Assembly: GCF_008041835.1 (NCBI RefSeq)
Contig: NZ_VRYE01000053.1
Location: forward strand, 1 to 64,000
Length of the DNA stretch: 64,000 nt
Source: Ectopseudomonas mendocina
GTDB lineage: Bacteria > Pseudomonadota > Gammaproteobacteria > Pseudomonadales > Pseudomonadaceae
Reading direction: 5' to 3'
The notes beneath the pieces were generated by a model. That model was not told the origin of the DNA. It searched no databases and worked only from the letters and a program-made list of their open reading frames with translations. Shown one piece after another: positions 42,236 to 49,635 of this stretch. The position numbers and the translations under genes are program-made. Position 1 is the stretch's first letter, and each line of letters begins with the position of its first letter.

Positions 42236-42302
42236 GCCCGATAGGGGGAAAGCCCCCTACGGGCTTTCTCCCTTTCTGCGTTTCGTAGAAATGGAGAATC
42301 AG
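42236..42302 (+). promoter_or_regulatory. Leader element 6
   Basis: GCCCG…GGGGGAAAGCCCCC…CGGGC hairpin (42236-42264) with GGA at the tip. A second strong stem pairs TTCTCC and TTTCTGCG with CGTAGAAA and GGAGAA, burying the ribosome site of ATG 42303. Confidence 0.75.
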
Positions 42303-42689
42303 ATGAATGCTTATAAGGATGCCCAGGCCGGCGAAGCCAGGATGTTCGTTACTCGTAACGATCAGGTGGTCAAGCTAGTTGAAAGGCTGCTGAAGCGCGC
42401 TGCCGGCGTTCTCGTCGAGAAGGTTTGCCGCAAGGCTATGACGGAAGGCGAGCTTCAGGTTGTAAAGCAGGCGGTTGAGCGTGGCGAGCTGTACAAAGTT
42501 TTCAGCCTTGTTCGCCCGGCTGCTGACCAGATGCGACGTGTGGACAGTACGAACATTTACTGGGACTGGATTGACGCCTTCGGGAGCTATTCGGACGCAG
42601 TTGGTTCTTGTTGGCCATACATGAGCCAAGAGCGTAGAGCGTACGCCCTGCTGCACGCTGAAGAGCTGGCCAACGCAATCTGCAAATAA
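42303..42689 (+). CDS. Hypothetical protein, 128 aa
   Basis: Helical and basic in the first half (VERLLKRAAGVLVEKVCRKAM), with Trp/Tyr-rich turns in the second. An ATG four codons earlier overlaps the GGAG site, so I start at 42303. No family recognised. Confidence 0.62.
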   Translation: MNAYKDAQAGEARMFVTRNDQVVKLVERLLKRAAGVLVEKVCRKAMTEGELQVVKQAVERGELYKVFSLVRPAADQMRRVDSTNIYWDWIDAFGSYSDAVGSCWPYMSQERRAYALLHAEELANAICK

Positions 42690-42738
42690 CCCTACCGGGG
42701 AACCCCGGTGGGGTTCTCCATGAAAATGGAGAAGAAAG
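42690..42738 (+). promoter_or_regulatory. Leader element 7, clearest case
   Basis: CCCTACCGGG-gaac-CCCGGTGGGG (42690-42713) is followed at once by TTCTCCAT-gaaa-ATGGAGAA (42714-42733), a perfect 8-bp stem closed by a GAAA tetraloop that contains the whole ribosome site of ATG 42739. Confidence 0.8.
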
Positions 42739-43341
42739 ATGCTCAAGTCCTCAGTTGTTTCGTACCCGGATCGTGGTCAATGGGGCAATTCCAGCTACAG
42801 AGGAAATTGCACCGGCCACATCATCAAGGACTTCTTCGAGTCCTTCATGAAGCGCAAAGATGGGTTGGTGGTAGATCCAAGCATCGGCGGCGGTACCAGC
42901 GTCGATGTGGCTCACGAGATGGGTCTGCGCTTTATAGGGACTGATCTTCACCAAGGCTTCAATCTACTAAGAGACGATCTTGCGTCGTTTCTTGGTGAGG
43001 AAGCTCACGTTGCCTGGTGGCACCCGCCCTACGCGGGGATGCTCCAGTACAGCGGCGTGGAGTGGGGCGAGGCAGATAGGTGGGACATGTCCCGCATGAA
43101 TCTCCAGGACTTCACCGAGGCTCTGGAGCTTGCAGTGATGAACATCCACGACGCAGTTGAACGCGGCGGCGTGTATGGGATCTTGATGGGCAACATGCGA
43201 AAGGCTGGCGAGTATTACAACCTCAGCTCTCTCGTGGAACGGGTTGCGCCCGGCAAGCTAATCGACGAAGTGATCAAGGTGCAACAACTGCGTCAGCGAC
43301 TCGCGGACGTACAAAGGCAACCTGATCCGAATCGCGCATGA
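42739..43341 (+). CDS. DNA methylase-like protein, apparently frameshifted near its end, 200 aa as read
   Basis: Class-beta DNA methylase order: an N-terminal WGNSSYRGNCTGHI block, motif I VVDPSIGGGTS (about 43-53), then motif IV as WWHPPYAG (95-98) instead of DPPY. This HPPY form is shared with phage-type adenine/cytosine-N4 methylase-like proteins. After IKVQ (about 180) the frame drifts into a Gln/Arg tail, while the +1 frame continues with NCVSD…LIRIAHEKLLVFRKL, the ending these methylases normally have, and runs into the HTH gene to 43618. A lost CA in CAACA(CA)AC near 43285-43292 would explain it. Confidence 0.7.
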   Translation: MLKSSVVSYPDRGQWGNSSYRGNCTGHIIKDFFESFMKRKDGLVVDPSIGGGTSVDVAHEMGLRFIGTDLHQGFNLLRDDLASFLGEEAHVAWWHPPYAGMLQYSGVEWGEADRWDMSRMNLQDFTEALELAVMNIHDAVERGGVYGILMGNMRKAGEYYNLSSLVERVAPGKLIDEVIKVQQLRQRLADVQRQPDPNRA

Positions 43342-43414
43342 AAAGCTATTGGTGTTTCGCAAGTTACAGGCTTCCCTGTTCCTTTTGGGGACAATGGAGC
43401 GCCGCGCTGAAGCC

Positions 43415-43618
43415 ATGACAGGTATCACCTGGAGGGCAGCCGTGCGGCGAGTGCTTCAAGGTGGCAAGACCCTTCATCTGAAGGAGATCAATGCCGCTAT
43501 AGAGCCATACGCCAAGACTCGCAGTAATAACCACTGGGCCGCCAAGGTTCGCCAGGTTCTACAGGACGAGAAGTATTTCGTTCGTATAGAGCCGGGCGTG
43601 TACCAGCTGGCAGCTTAA
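43415..43618 (+). CDS. Winged-helix (HARE-HTH-like) domain, probably the methylase C-terminus
   Basis: ITWRAAVRRVLQGGKTLHLKEINAAIEPY…WAAKVRQVLQDEKYF…PGVYQLA is the pattern of small winged helices attached to restriction and methylation proteins. The frame is open back through 43349 and carries the expected methylase ending upstream, so the ancestral protein was probably one methylase-HTH fusion of about 293 aa. As the sequence stands, translation could restart at ATG 43415. A 26-codon frame from 43338 ends by ATGA overlap exactly there. Confidence 0.6.
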   Translation: MTGITWRAAVRRVLQGGKTLHLKEINAAIEPYAKTRSNNHWAAKVRQVLQDEKYFVRIEPGVYQLAA

Positions 43619-43623
43619 AAAAA

Positions 43624-43685
43624 CCGGTCAGGGGTAGCCCTGTTCGGGCCATCGCCTACCAGAAATACTGAAGGGAGGTGGAAAG
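43624..43685 (+). promoter_or_regulatory. Leader element 8
   Basis: CCGGTCAGGG…CCCTGTTCGGG hairpin (43624-43648), then GCCTACC, which can pair in part with GGGAGGTGG before ATG 43686. It lacks GGA in the loop. Confidence 0.55.
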
Positions 43686-43934
43686 ATGCACCGTTTTGTT
43701 GAGGAAAAGATGGCAAAGGTCGCGCCTGTTCCATGCGACTTCATGCTTGGAGACACCGTTACGGTGACAAATGCTTACGGAATCGAAATCAAGGGGAAGA
43801 AGATCCTTGGATTCGTCCGGGAGATTGACCCTGAATTTCGCCCTGAGGCATTTGTTTTTCTGGATTGGGATTGCTACTGGTTCCCGGTTTCACCAGAAAA
43901 ATTGAAGTTCGAAAGCAGAGATTCAGCACTCTAA
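43686..43934 (+). CDS. Hypothetical beta-rich protein, 82 aa
   Basis: A small protein with alternating strands (MLGDTVTVTNAYGIEIKGKKILGFVREID read in parts) and an aromatic stretch FVFLDWDCYWFPVS. It resembles small SH3-like barrels in pattern, but no family is recognised. GGGAGG precedes the ATG. Confidence 0.6.
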   Translation: MHRFVEEKMAKVAPVPCDFMLGDTVTVTNAYGIEIKGKKILGFVREIDPEFRPEAFVFLDWDCYWFPVSPEKLKFESRDSAL

Positions 43935-43944
43935 AAAAACACAA

Positions 43945-43999
43945 CCCAAGGGGGAGAAATCCCCCACGGGGCTTCTCCCTGCACGGTATGGAGAAGTCG
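43945..43999 (+). promoter_or_regulatory. Leader element 9
   Basis: CCC…GGGGGAGAAATCCCCC…GGGG hairpin (43945-43971) with GGAG at the tip. CTTCTCC (43972-43978) is fully complementary to GGAGAAG (43990-43996), which is the ribosome site of ATG 44000. Confidence 0.78.
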
Positions 44000-44245
44000 A
44001 TGAACGCGATCCTCGAAGCTGCTCGTTTGCAAGGCCAGGCCTCGATAAGTCGTAAGGCTTGGGTGACCAAAGGCAGCACAAAGGTTCACCTCTGGGAGCT
44101 GTCCTCAGGAGGAGTCATCCTCCTGAAGCACTCGCGGGGGGAAGGGTTCTGCCAGCCGATAAAGCTGGAGGAGCCAATGGAGATGGTTGTTGACCGTTTC
44201 CGGAATAAATGCGGCCACAAGGTGTTTTCACCTAATAGGCTATGA
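44000..44245 (+). CDS. Hypothetical small protein, 81 aa
   Basis: A helix, then a beta-sheet region (KVHLWELSSGGVILLKHS) and a basic end. An ATG four codons earlier overlaps the ribosome site. It is the last gene of the first operon, nine nt before the terminator stem. No family recognised. Confidence 0.6.
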   Translation: MNAILEAARLQGQASISRKAWVTKGSTKVHLWELSSGGVILLKHSRGEGFCQPIKLEEPMEMVVDRFRNKCGHKVFSPNRL

Positions 44246-44253
44246 GTGTGAAA

Positions 44254-44280
44254 GGGTGGCCTTCGGGTCACCCTTTTTTT
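44254..44280 (+). terminator. Terminator of the first leader-cassette operon
   Basis: GGGTG-loop-CACCC followed by eight T residues. Confidence 0.85.
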
Positions 44281-44292
44281 TGGTTCGCCATC

Positions 44293-44320
44293 TTGTTAAA
44301 GGGCATCGGTTTGGTATCAT
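44293..44320 (+). promoter_or_regulatory. Probable promoter of the second leader-cassette operon
   Basis: TTGTTA-16 nt-TATCAT follows the terminator directly. Confidence 0.5.
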
Positions 44321-44573
44321 CGCAGGCATAGAGCGGACCTCAGGTCGAGCTCTCAAGAACCCCTCCAGCACAGAGCCCTCTGTGCTTAGAACTTAGCGCC
44401 ATGCATGAGCATGTCCGCCAAGGCCTGAAACGTGTATGCGTTCAGGCAGTGTTCTCATCATGTATGTGATGAGTCACAAAAAGCAGAGCCACGCTTTCAA
44501 ACCGGCTTAAAAATAGCACTCAAATTATCGACATCCAGGCAACTGGATATTGGTTTTTCTGCGTGCATAAAAA
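44321..44573 (+). other. Structured untranslated region with several hairpins
   Basis: No gene is credible here. Hairpins include GCACAGA/TCTGTGC (44369-44386), GCCTGAA/TTCAGGC (about 44423-44447) and TCATCA/TGATGA (about 44457-44474). The untranslated regions before 37150 and 52789 are similarly long and rich in hairpins, so this may be a shared riboregulatory feature. Confidence 0.45.
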
Positions 44574-44642
44574 CCCGCAGCGGGGAGATTACTTCCCGCC
44601 AGGGTAGTTCTCCGTCTGCATATTTTGCTAACGGAGAACACC
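44574..44642 (+). promoter_or_regulatory. Leader element 10
   Basis: CCCGC…GGGGAGATTACTTCCC…GGG hairpin (44574-44604) with GGAG in the loop. GTTCTCCGT then pairs over nine bases with ACGGAGAAC, hiding the ribosome site of ATG 44643. Confidence 0.78.
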
Positions 44643-44777
44643 ATGAAAACTCTCATCGTCCTTACCGCTCTTGTTGTTGGTGGCATTCAACTTGGCTTCA
44701 AGGCATTCGATGCCGGCGTTGAAACTGCTCAGCAGTCTCACACCGCAGAAATGATCAAGGCGCGTCACGCGCTTTGA
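44643..44777 (+). CDS. Small membrane protein, 44 aa
   Basis: One hydrophobic helix (about residues 3-19), then a polar tail. It is clearly a gene because it follows a complete leader element. Function unknown. Confidence 0.65.
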   Translation: MKTLIVLTALVVGGIQLGFKAFDAGVETAQQSHTAEMIKARHAL

Positions 44778-44845
44778 TTCAATAAGGCTCTTGGCAAAAA
44801 ACTTTCGGCTCACTGGAAGTCTTTGCTCAATAAGAGGTCTTTCCG

Positions 44846-45001
44846 ATGTTTCATGTAAACGCAATTGACGCTGTTCGCAGCGCATCATCGTTGGCAGAAA
44901 AATCGAACTGTGCCTATGCGATTTATTCGCAGGCAAATGGCTTTATTGTTGTTCTACTGACTCAGCCGAACGGCTCCGAGTTGGAAATAATTAAACCCTG
45001 A
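44846..45001 (+). CDS. Small protein, 51 aa
   Basis: AGAGG precedes ATG 44846. Its TGA stop lies inside the CCCTGA of the next leader hairpin. The protein has an amphipathic helix, then two strands (YAIYSQANGFIVVLL). Unlike its neighbours it has only a partial leader. No family recognised. Confidence 0.6.
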   Translation: MFHVNAIDAVRSASSLAEKSNCAYAIYSQANGFIVVLLTQPNGSELEIIKP

Positions 45002-45048
45002 CGGGGAATCCCCGTTGGGACTCCTCGTCTTTTTGAGGAGTAAAAACG
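44996..45048 (+). promoter_or_regulatory. Leader element 11
   Basis: CCCTGACGGGGAATCCCCGTTGGG hairpin read as two arms (44996-45019) with GGGGA at the tip, then ACTCCTC-loop-GAGGAGT (45020-45041), a perfect 7-bp stem holding the ribosome site of ATG 45049. Confidence 0.8.
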
Positions 45049-45255
45049 ATGTACAAAAAAATACTATTCGACTGGATTAAGGCTTCACTTATGGGCGTTG
45101 GCTGTAGCTTGTTGGCAGCCGCTTTCGTTTCCATCGTTACACCAGGGACGCATCCGCTTGTCGTATCGTTCTGTCTGGTGCTTGGTGTGGTAATGATGAT
45201 CGCCGATTTGGTGGTATCCTTGATTACAGCGATGAGCAATCCGAAAGGAGAATGA
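45049..45255 (+). CDS. Small membrane protein, 68 aa
   Basis: Two membrane helices (about residues 10-30 and 37-58) with a short polar loop. GAGGAG precedes the ATG. The next gene begins two nt after its stop. Function unknown. Confidence 0.65.
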   Translation: MYKKILFDWIKASLMGVGCSLLAAAFVSIVTPGTHPLVVSFCLVLGVVMMIADLVVSLITAMSNPKGE

Positions 45256-45256
45256 A

Positions 45257-45388
45257 ATGGACTCGATGCAGATGCTTGTTTACGCAATCGTAGGCGTCGT
45301 CAGCGTTTTGGCCCTAACCGGCGTGATCGGTTATGTGGTTGCTGACCGTCTCGATAAGAAGCACGGCACCAACATCAAGGCCCACTGA
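45257..45388 (+). CDS. Small membrane protein, 43 aa
   Basis: AAAGGAG, inside the end of the previous gene, serves as ribosome site. One hydrophobic helix (about residues 5-26), then a charged tail. It is tightly coupled to the 45049 gene. Function unknown. Confidence 0.62.
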   Translation: MDSMQMLVYAIVGVVSVLALTGVIGYVVADRLDKKHGTNIKAH

Positions 45389-45426
45389 GCCTTCCCTTAG
45401 GGGTTGGCCCAGTGAACGGATTCAAG

Positions 45427-45530
45427 TCTAGCTTCGGCTAGACCGCTGCGTGGTCACCCTCCGTGGGTGATCCACCAGAGCCCTTCCGTGTGAAGGGCTC
45501 TGGGGATCACCCACACCAGGAGAGTTGAAC
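45427..45530 (+). promoter_or_regulatory. Variant leader with stacked hairpins (12)
   Basis: Three hairpins in a row: TCTAGC/GCTAGA with a TTCG loop (45427-45442), GTGG…CACCC/GGGTG…CCAC, and AGAGCCCTT/AAGGGCTCT (45477-45501). GGGTGATCC (about 45465) is also complementary to GGATCACCC (about 45504), which allows an alternative fold next to the GGAG of ATG 45531. Confidence 0.6.
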
Positions 45531-45728
45531 ATGACCGCAGCAAACGCACTATTCTGCCAAGAACTCAAAGAACTGATGGTCGAGTCTGGACGGGTGTTTA
45601 AAGTCCCCGAGCAGATCGCCAGAACTGTTTCGTCCTCCGATCCGGATACCCGGTTCGTTAAATCATGGGCGGTAATTCATCGCTTGATCCCGAGTGATGG
45701 CCAGGTCTTAGTAGTGCCTGAGGCATGA
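45531..45728 (+). CDS. Hypothetical small protein, 65 aa
   Basis: AGGAG precedes ATG 45531. Helical, with no recognised motif. It is the last gene of the second leader-cassette operon; the terminator follows 15 nt after the stop. Confidence 0.6.
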   Translation: MTAANALFCQELKELMVESGRVFKVPEQIARTVSSSDPDTRFVKSWAVIHRLIPSDGQVLVVPEA

Positions 45729-45743
45729 TCAAAAAATACAGCG

Positions 45744-45785
45744 AGCCCCGGCCGGTGACCCCACCAGCCGGGGCTTTGCTTTTTC
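45744..45785 (+). terminator. Terminator of the second leader-cassette operon
   Basis: AGCCCCGGC pairs with GCCGGGGCT, followed by TTGCTTTTTC. The T-run overlaps the next dyad. Confidence 0.82.
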
Positions 45786-45805
45786 AGGCGATTTTGTTGC
45801 CTGAA
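45783..45805 (+). promoter_or_regulatory. 23-bp dyad upstream of traN
   Basis: TTCAGGC-GATTTTGTT-GCCTGAA is the most symmetrical copy, with perfect 7-bp arms. It ends 65 nt before ATG 45871 (56 nt before ATG 45862). Confidence 0.8.
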
Positions 45806-45870
45806 ACCGCGCCATCATTTCTCACCCTTCCCATAGCATCGAAGCATCCCTATTTCTGGACATGCGATCG

Positions 45871-48489
45871 ATGCGACAACCACTTAAAACCACGCTCATA
45901 CGCTTGGTCAACGCGACCGTTATAGGCTTGTATCTCAATAGCATGACCTTCACAGCCTGGGCCGACGCGGTGACCGCAGGCTCAGCCGCCGGCCAATCGG
46001 TAGGCCAACAGGCACTTCAGGTGTTCGATGGTGGGAACGCCGCGGTCACGCTTCAGGATCTTTTTCCTGAGACTGGCGATACTGCCTCGCTCGAGAATGT
46101 CTACGGCGACGATGTGAAGACGATCGATCTTGGGCTGCGAGCCAATACCCGCCTTCAATCGGAAACGTCATCTGAGGGGGAGGCCTACCGTACCTTGATC
46201 GACAGCGGCAACCGCATGTCGGTAGATCTTTCCAACGACCCTATGCTCAATCAGGCTGACAAGGTTCGCTCCCCTGACTTCATGGATGGGTTTAAGCAGA
46301 ACTTTGCGGACTGCACCTCTACCGAAGTTTTTGAGAACGTGACGAAGAACGCTCATGTTGCCAATTACAAAACATGTGAGCGCGTCGTGGATCAGGGGGG
46401 AAATGTCGAGTTCCTGCATGACTACAAGGTTGGTGTAATCGAATACGTCTCCGGGCAGCCAAACTTCCAGTCATGCGGCCGCGGCTGCTTGTATATCTGG
46501 GTCGGCACAGTAGGGGACAACTACTGGAGCGGTCACTGCAAAATCTACGAGGAATACACCCGGTTCCGAGTGATCGCAAAGGACGCCATCATCTCAGCCA
46601 CAATCGACAGGGCTGTTTTCGATGACTATTTCCAAATCCTGTTCAATGACGAGATGCTTTGGACACACACACCAGGGGTTTTTCCACCTGAGACACCTGG
46701 TGCCTGCGAGCGCGCAACAAGCTGGAACGTTGCACCAAACAAGGTGATCACTGACAAATTTGGCAGCGATGATGACGTGATCACGTTCAAAACTCGCACC
46801 TCGGTCACCGGCGGCGGTGAGGGTTACGCCCGTATCAAGATCATCTATGACCCTGCAAAGGCGTTCGTTGATAAAGGCTGGGGCCCAGAAGAGCGCCTGC
46901 CAATGTTCGACATGATCAAGGATGGGTTCTGCACCAACGCACAGATGTCGTGCACCTCTATGCCGGCAGTTGATGCTAACGGGTGTACCGAAACCAATGG
47001 CGTTCAGATCTGCCGTTCTGACATGCCACCATCCCCGCACCCGAGCATTGATCCTCTTTGCAAGAAGGCCCAGGTAAGCGCCGAGTGCTCTTACTACAAG
47101 GGGAATATGGATTGCTACACGGACGCCCAGGGTGTGCAGCGGTGCCCCTCAAATGATGGCGGTAACCTGAATACCTGCACCCAATACGAGCAGAATCCCA
47201 GCTGTGGTTTTATCTCTCAAGGCTGTATTGATGGCGCAAAAGGCGAGACAGGCTCGTGCTATGCCTTCGAGGAGGTCTGGGACTGCGGTTATGACACCAG
47301 CTACGAAACCATCGTGAACACTGGGGCACAAATCGAATGCCCTGGTGGGGCGCGCTGTATGGGCAGTGAGTGTTTCGACTCGTCGAACACGAAAAGCGGT
47401 GATTTTGCCTACGCGGTGGCCATGCTTCAGGTTGCTCAGTTTGCTGAGCACGACTTGGACTGCGGTGGTGATGGGACCGATATCAACCAGGCCAATGACT
47501 GCAAGGTGTTCAAAGGCGAGGCTATGGAGTGCAAGAAGGCGCTGGGTGGCTACGTCGACTGCTGTGAAGCCCCAGAAAGCGTGTCCATCTTCGACTATGT
47601 GAATCTGACGATGAATACACTGAAGATGACCAGCTCGCTCGAGGCATTGAGCAGGACAGGAAATCTCTTTGCTCCGGGGTACTGGGCTGCGGGTACTGAA
47701 GCGGCGATGTCTGTTGGCTCCTCGGTTATCAAGGGCCAGTGGGGCACCATTGTGGATAGCGCCACTGCTGCGTTCCAGAAGGGCTTTGAGGGCGCGGTCC
47801 AGGAAACCCTTATGAGCGAACTTCAGCAATGGCTCATGCAGCAGGCTTATGACGCAATGGTTGAGATGGGGGCCACGGCCGCGGCCGACGCAGTATTCGC
47901 GACGGGGGCAGATGGGGCGGTTACCGGTCTGGGTGCAAACGCAGCGATGGTCGTCAACATCATCGGCTGGGTGTACATGGTTTATGTGATTGTGGACCTG
48001 CTGATCAACATCATTTGGGAATGCGAGCAGAAAGAGTTCGAGCTAGGCGCAAAAAAGGAAACCAGGCAATGCCACTTCGTTGGCAGCTACTGTGCATCCG
48101 AAGCACTTGGCTCATGCGTAGAAAAGCGGGAAGCCTACTGCTGCTTTGGCTCGGTTGTAGCGCGCATCATTCAAGAGTCAGCCCGTGAGCAACTGGGGTT
48201 GGGATGGGGGGACGTGAAGTCGCCTACGTGCGAGGGAATTACGCCAGCTCAGATGGCGCAAATGGATTGGTCCCGTGTGGATCTGTCTGAGTGGATCGGT
48301 ATGCTGAATCTTGCAGGGCGGCTGCCAACCGCGAACACCGTATCGCTTGAGGACGTGACAGGAAGTGGAAGTAGACTTCAGATAACGCAGGGGGAGACGC
48401 GGCTCAACACGCTAGACCGGAACTTGCAGAGGCTAGAGGGTTTCGATGTTGATGCGGTGAAGAGAAAAGCTGAGGAAGATATGAGATAA
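45871..48489 (+). CDS. traN: TraN-like mating-pair stabilisation protein, 872 aa
   Basis: TraN is a Cys-rich outer-membrane protein that stabilises mating contacts in F-type systems. Here a signal peptide (basic start, hydrophobic core near residues 15-28, cleavage near TAWADA) precedes a very Cys-rich body. Clusters include CTSTEVFENVTKNAH…CERV and CGRGCLYIW early, and CKKAQVSAECSYYKGNMDC, CTQYEQNPSCGF and CYAFEEVWDCGY in the middle, typical of the family. A hydrophobic segment near residue 690-710 and a Cys-rich end follow. In-frame ATG 45862 is an alternative start. The two DsbA-like proteins of the plasmid could form its disulfides. Confidence 0.88.
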   Translation: MRQPLKTTLIRLVNATVIGLYLNSMTFTAWADAVTAGSAAGQSVGQQALQVFDGGNAAVTLQDLFPETGDTASLENVYGDDVKTIDLGLRANTRLQSETSSEGEAYRTLIDSGNRMSVDLSNDPMLNQADKVRSPDFMDGFKQNFADCTSTEVFENVTKNAHVANYKTCERVVDQGGNVEFLHDYKVGVIEYVSGQPNFQSCGRGCLYIWVGTVGDNYWSGHCKIYEEYTRFRVIAKDAIISATIDRAVFDDYFQILFNDEMLWTHTPGVFPPETPGACERATSWNVAPNKVITDKFGSDDDVITFKTRTSVTGGGEGYARIKIIYDPAKAFVDKGWGPEERLPMFDMIKDGFCTNAQMSCTSMPAVDANGCTETNGVQICRSDMPPSPHPSIDPLCKKAQVSAECSYYKGNMDCYTDAQGVQRCPSNDGGNLNTCTQYEQNPSCGFISQGCIDGAKGETGSCYAFEEVWDCGYDTSYETIVNTGAQIECPGGARCMGSECFDSSNTKSGDFAYAVAMLQVAQFAEHDLDCGGDGTDINQANDCKVFKGEAMECKKALGGYVDCCEAPESVSIFDYVNLTMNTLKMTSSLEALSRTGNLFAPGYWAAGTEAAMSVGSSVIKGQWGTIVDSATAAFQKGFEGAVQETLMSELQQWLMQQAYDAMVEMGATAAADAVFATGADGAVTGLGANAAMVVNIIGWVYMVYVIVDLLINIIWECEQKEFELGAKKETRQCHFVGSYCASEALGSCVEKREAYCCFGSVVARIIQESAREQLGLGWGDVKSPTCEGITPAQMAQMDWSRVDLSEWIGMLNLAGRLPTANTVSLEDVTGSGSRLQITQGETRLNTLDRNLQRLEGFDVDAVKRKAEEDMR

Positions 48490-48492
48490 AAA

Positions 48493-48517
48493 GAAGCCCC
48501 GCCAAGTGCGGGGCTTC
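48493..48517 (+). terminator. Terminator after traN
   Basis: GAAGCCCCGC-caagt-GCGGGGCTTC; the T-run is short on either strand (TTATATT on plus). Confidence 0.75.
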
Positions 48518-48538
48518 TTATATTAATGGCGGTGTATT

Positions 48539-49375
48539 TTATTTCCCGATGAAATACATCGCTTGGCCTTTATTGATGATACGCGCGGGTACAGAGTTCT
48601 TTCGCAGCTTCTGGCCTGGGTGATACATGTAGAACCACTCAGGCAGAACTTTGGAAATTTGAGTCATGGCTTCCAATGTCGTCATGTCATTCTTCATTCC
48701 GTCAACCGTGTATTGCTCGTTGAGAATGAAGATCGGTCCATATGCCTCGTCGGCATTAATAAAGCTTGGTGGGGGCGTGGCTCGGTCAGCAAATTGCACG
48801 GGTGTTTCTTTCACGAAAGCTGCGGGACTATCGTAGGCCTTCCCGTGACCGGACGGATACTTACCTACCAGAGATTTGAGTTTTGAGCGGTTATGAGGAA
48901 AGGCTTTGACTCGCGCCTCCTCAACTAGCTTCAGGACCAGGGCAGACGCTTCCTCGGGCGATTTTGCCAGCGTGCTGGGTACCCAAGCGGCAGTCTGGTA
49001 GGTGCGAGCTGGATCGCTCGATCCGCCGAGTAGGAAGAGGCCTACCCCTAGGCCAAGAGCTGCATTGCTGCTGACACCAGGAGGAGGCGACGCATAGCCG
49101 CCTGCGGCAACAGCAGCGTCCGCCACACTCGAGCCTCCTGTACTTAGAGTCGCCGTGGTCGGGCCGGATGCAACGAACTCTCGGGGAACATCACGCTGGC
49201 CAGAAATGTTCATGGCAGTCAGAACGTGCATCGCATCAGACCATTTTGCCTTCGGCACATTCTGCGGGTCAGGCAGTTGTACGGCGGGTGCCTTCGGCGA
49301 GGAAGAGCACCCGACCAGGAGGGCAATAGCTGCGGCGAGAAGCCCGGTGCGGATCGTTATACTTCGGTTCTTCAT
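48539..49375 (-). CDS. Outer-membrane-type lipoprotein, 278 aa
   Basis: Start ATG 49375 behind AAGGAG. MKNRSITIRTGLLAAAIALLVGCSSS gives a type II signal with lipobox LVGC and Ser at +2, which favours the outer membrane. The mature part has a Gly-rich membrane-like stretch (ALGLGVGLFLLGG) near residue 110 and a soluble C-terminal domain. I do not recognise it; by position it may be a transfer-system lipoprotein. It lies convergently with traN. Confidence 0.7.
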   Translation of the reverse strand: MKNRSITIRTGLLAAAIALLVGCSSSPKAPAVQLPDPQNVPKAKWSDAMHVLTAMNISGQRDVPREFVASGPTTATLSTGGSSVADAAVAAGGYASPPPGVSSNAALGLGVGLFLLGGSSDPARTYQTAAWVPSTLAKSPEEASALVLKLVEEARVKAFPHNRSKLKSLVGKYPSGHGKAYDSPAAFVKETPVQFADRATPPPSFINADEAYGPIFILNEQYTVDGMKNDMTTLEAMTQISKVLPEWFYMYHPGQKLRKNSVPARIINKGQAMYFIGK

Positions 49376-49451
49376 GGTGAAACTCCTTTTTTCGATAGCC
49401 ATAGGTTACCGTCTTCGGCGGTGATCCCAAGCGAAGTCGAACGATCGATGA

Positions 49452-49625
49452 TCAGGGTGTTTTTTCGTTCTGGATGCGCTGGTAGATCTCTTCGCGGTAG
49501 ATCTTCACCTCTTTCGGCGCTTCAAACGCCAATCTGACTGTACCGTTCGCAGCCTTTGTTACGATCACCTGTATGTCGTTGCCGAGCCGAATCGACTCCC
49601 CTACCTTGCGCTCAATGTGCAGCAT
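49452..49625 (-). CDS. csrA: CsrA/RsmA-family translational regulator, 57 aa
   Basis: CsrA dimers bind ANGGA motifs in RNA hairpin loops and ribosome sites, blocking or exposing translation starts. Full-length match: MLHIERKVGESIRLG, VRLAFEAPKEVKIYREEIYQRI, with the key Arg44 present and the APKEV loop intact. Ile replaces Leu at position 4. GGAGG precedes ATG 49625; the frame is open upstream but not coding. Plasmid homologues such as RsmQ of pQBR103 alter host behaviour. Here the plasmid's own leader elements are obvious candidate targets. Confidence 0.93.
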   Translation of the reverse strand: MLHIERKVGESIRLGNDIQVIVTKAANGTVRLAFEAPKEVKIYREEIYQRIQNEKTP

Positions 49626-49635
49626 TACTGCCTCC

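Noticed and set aside
44423-44447. GCCTGAA…TTCAGGC as another copy of the 23-bp dyad
   Set aside because: The arms are in the opposite order with 11 nt between them, so it is a hairpin of different layout.
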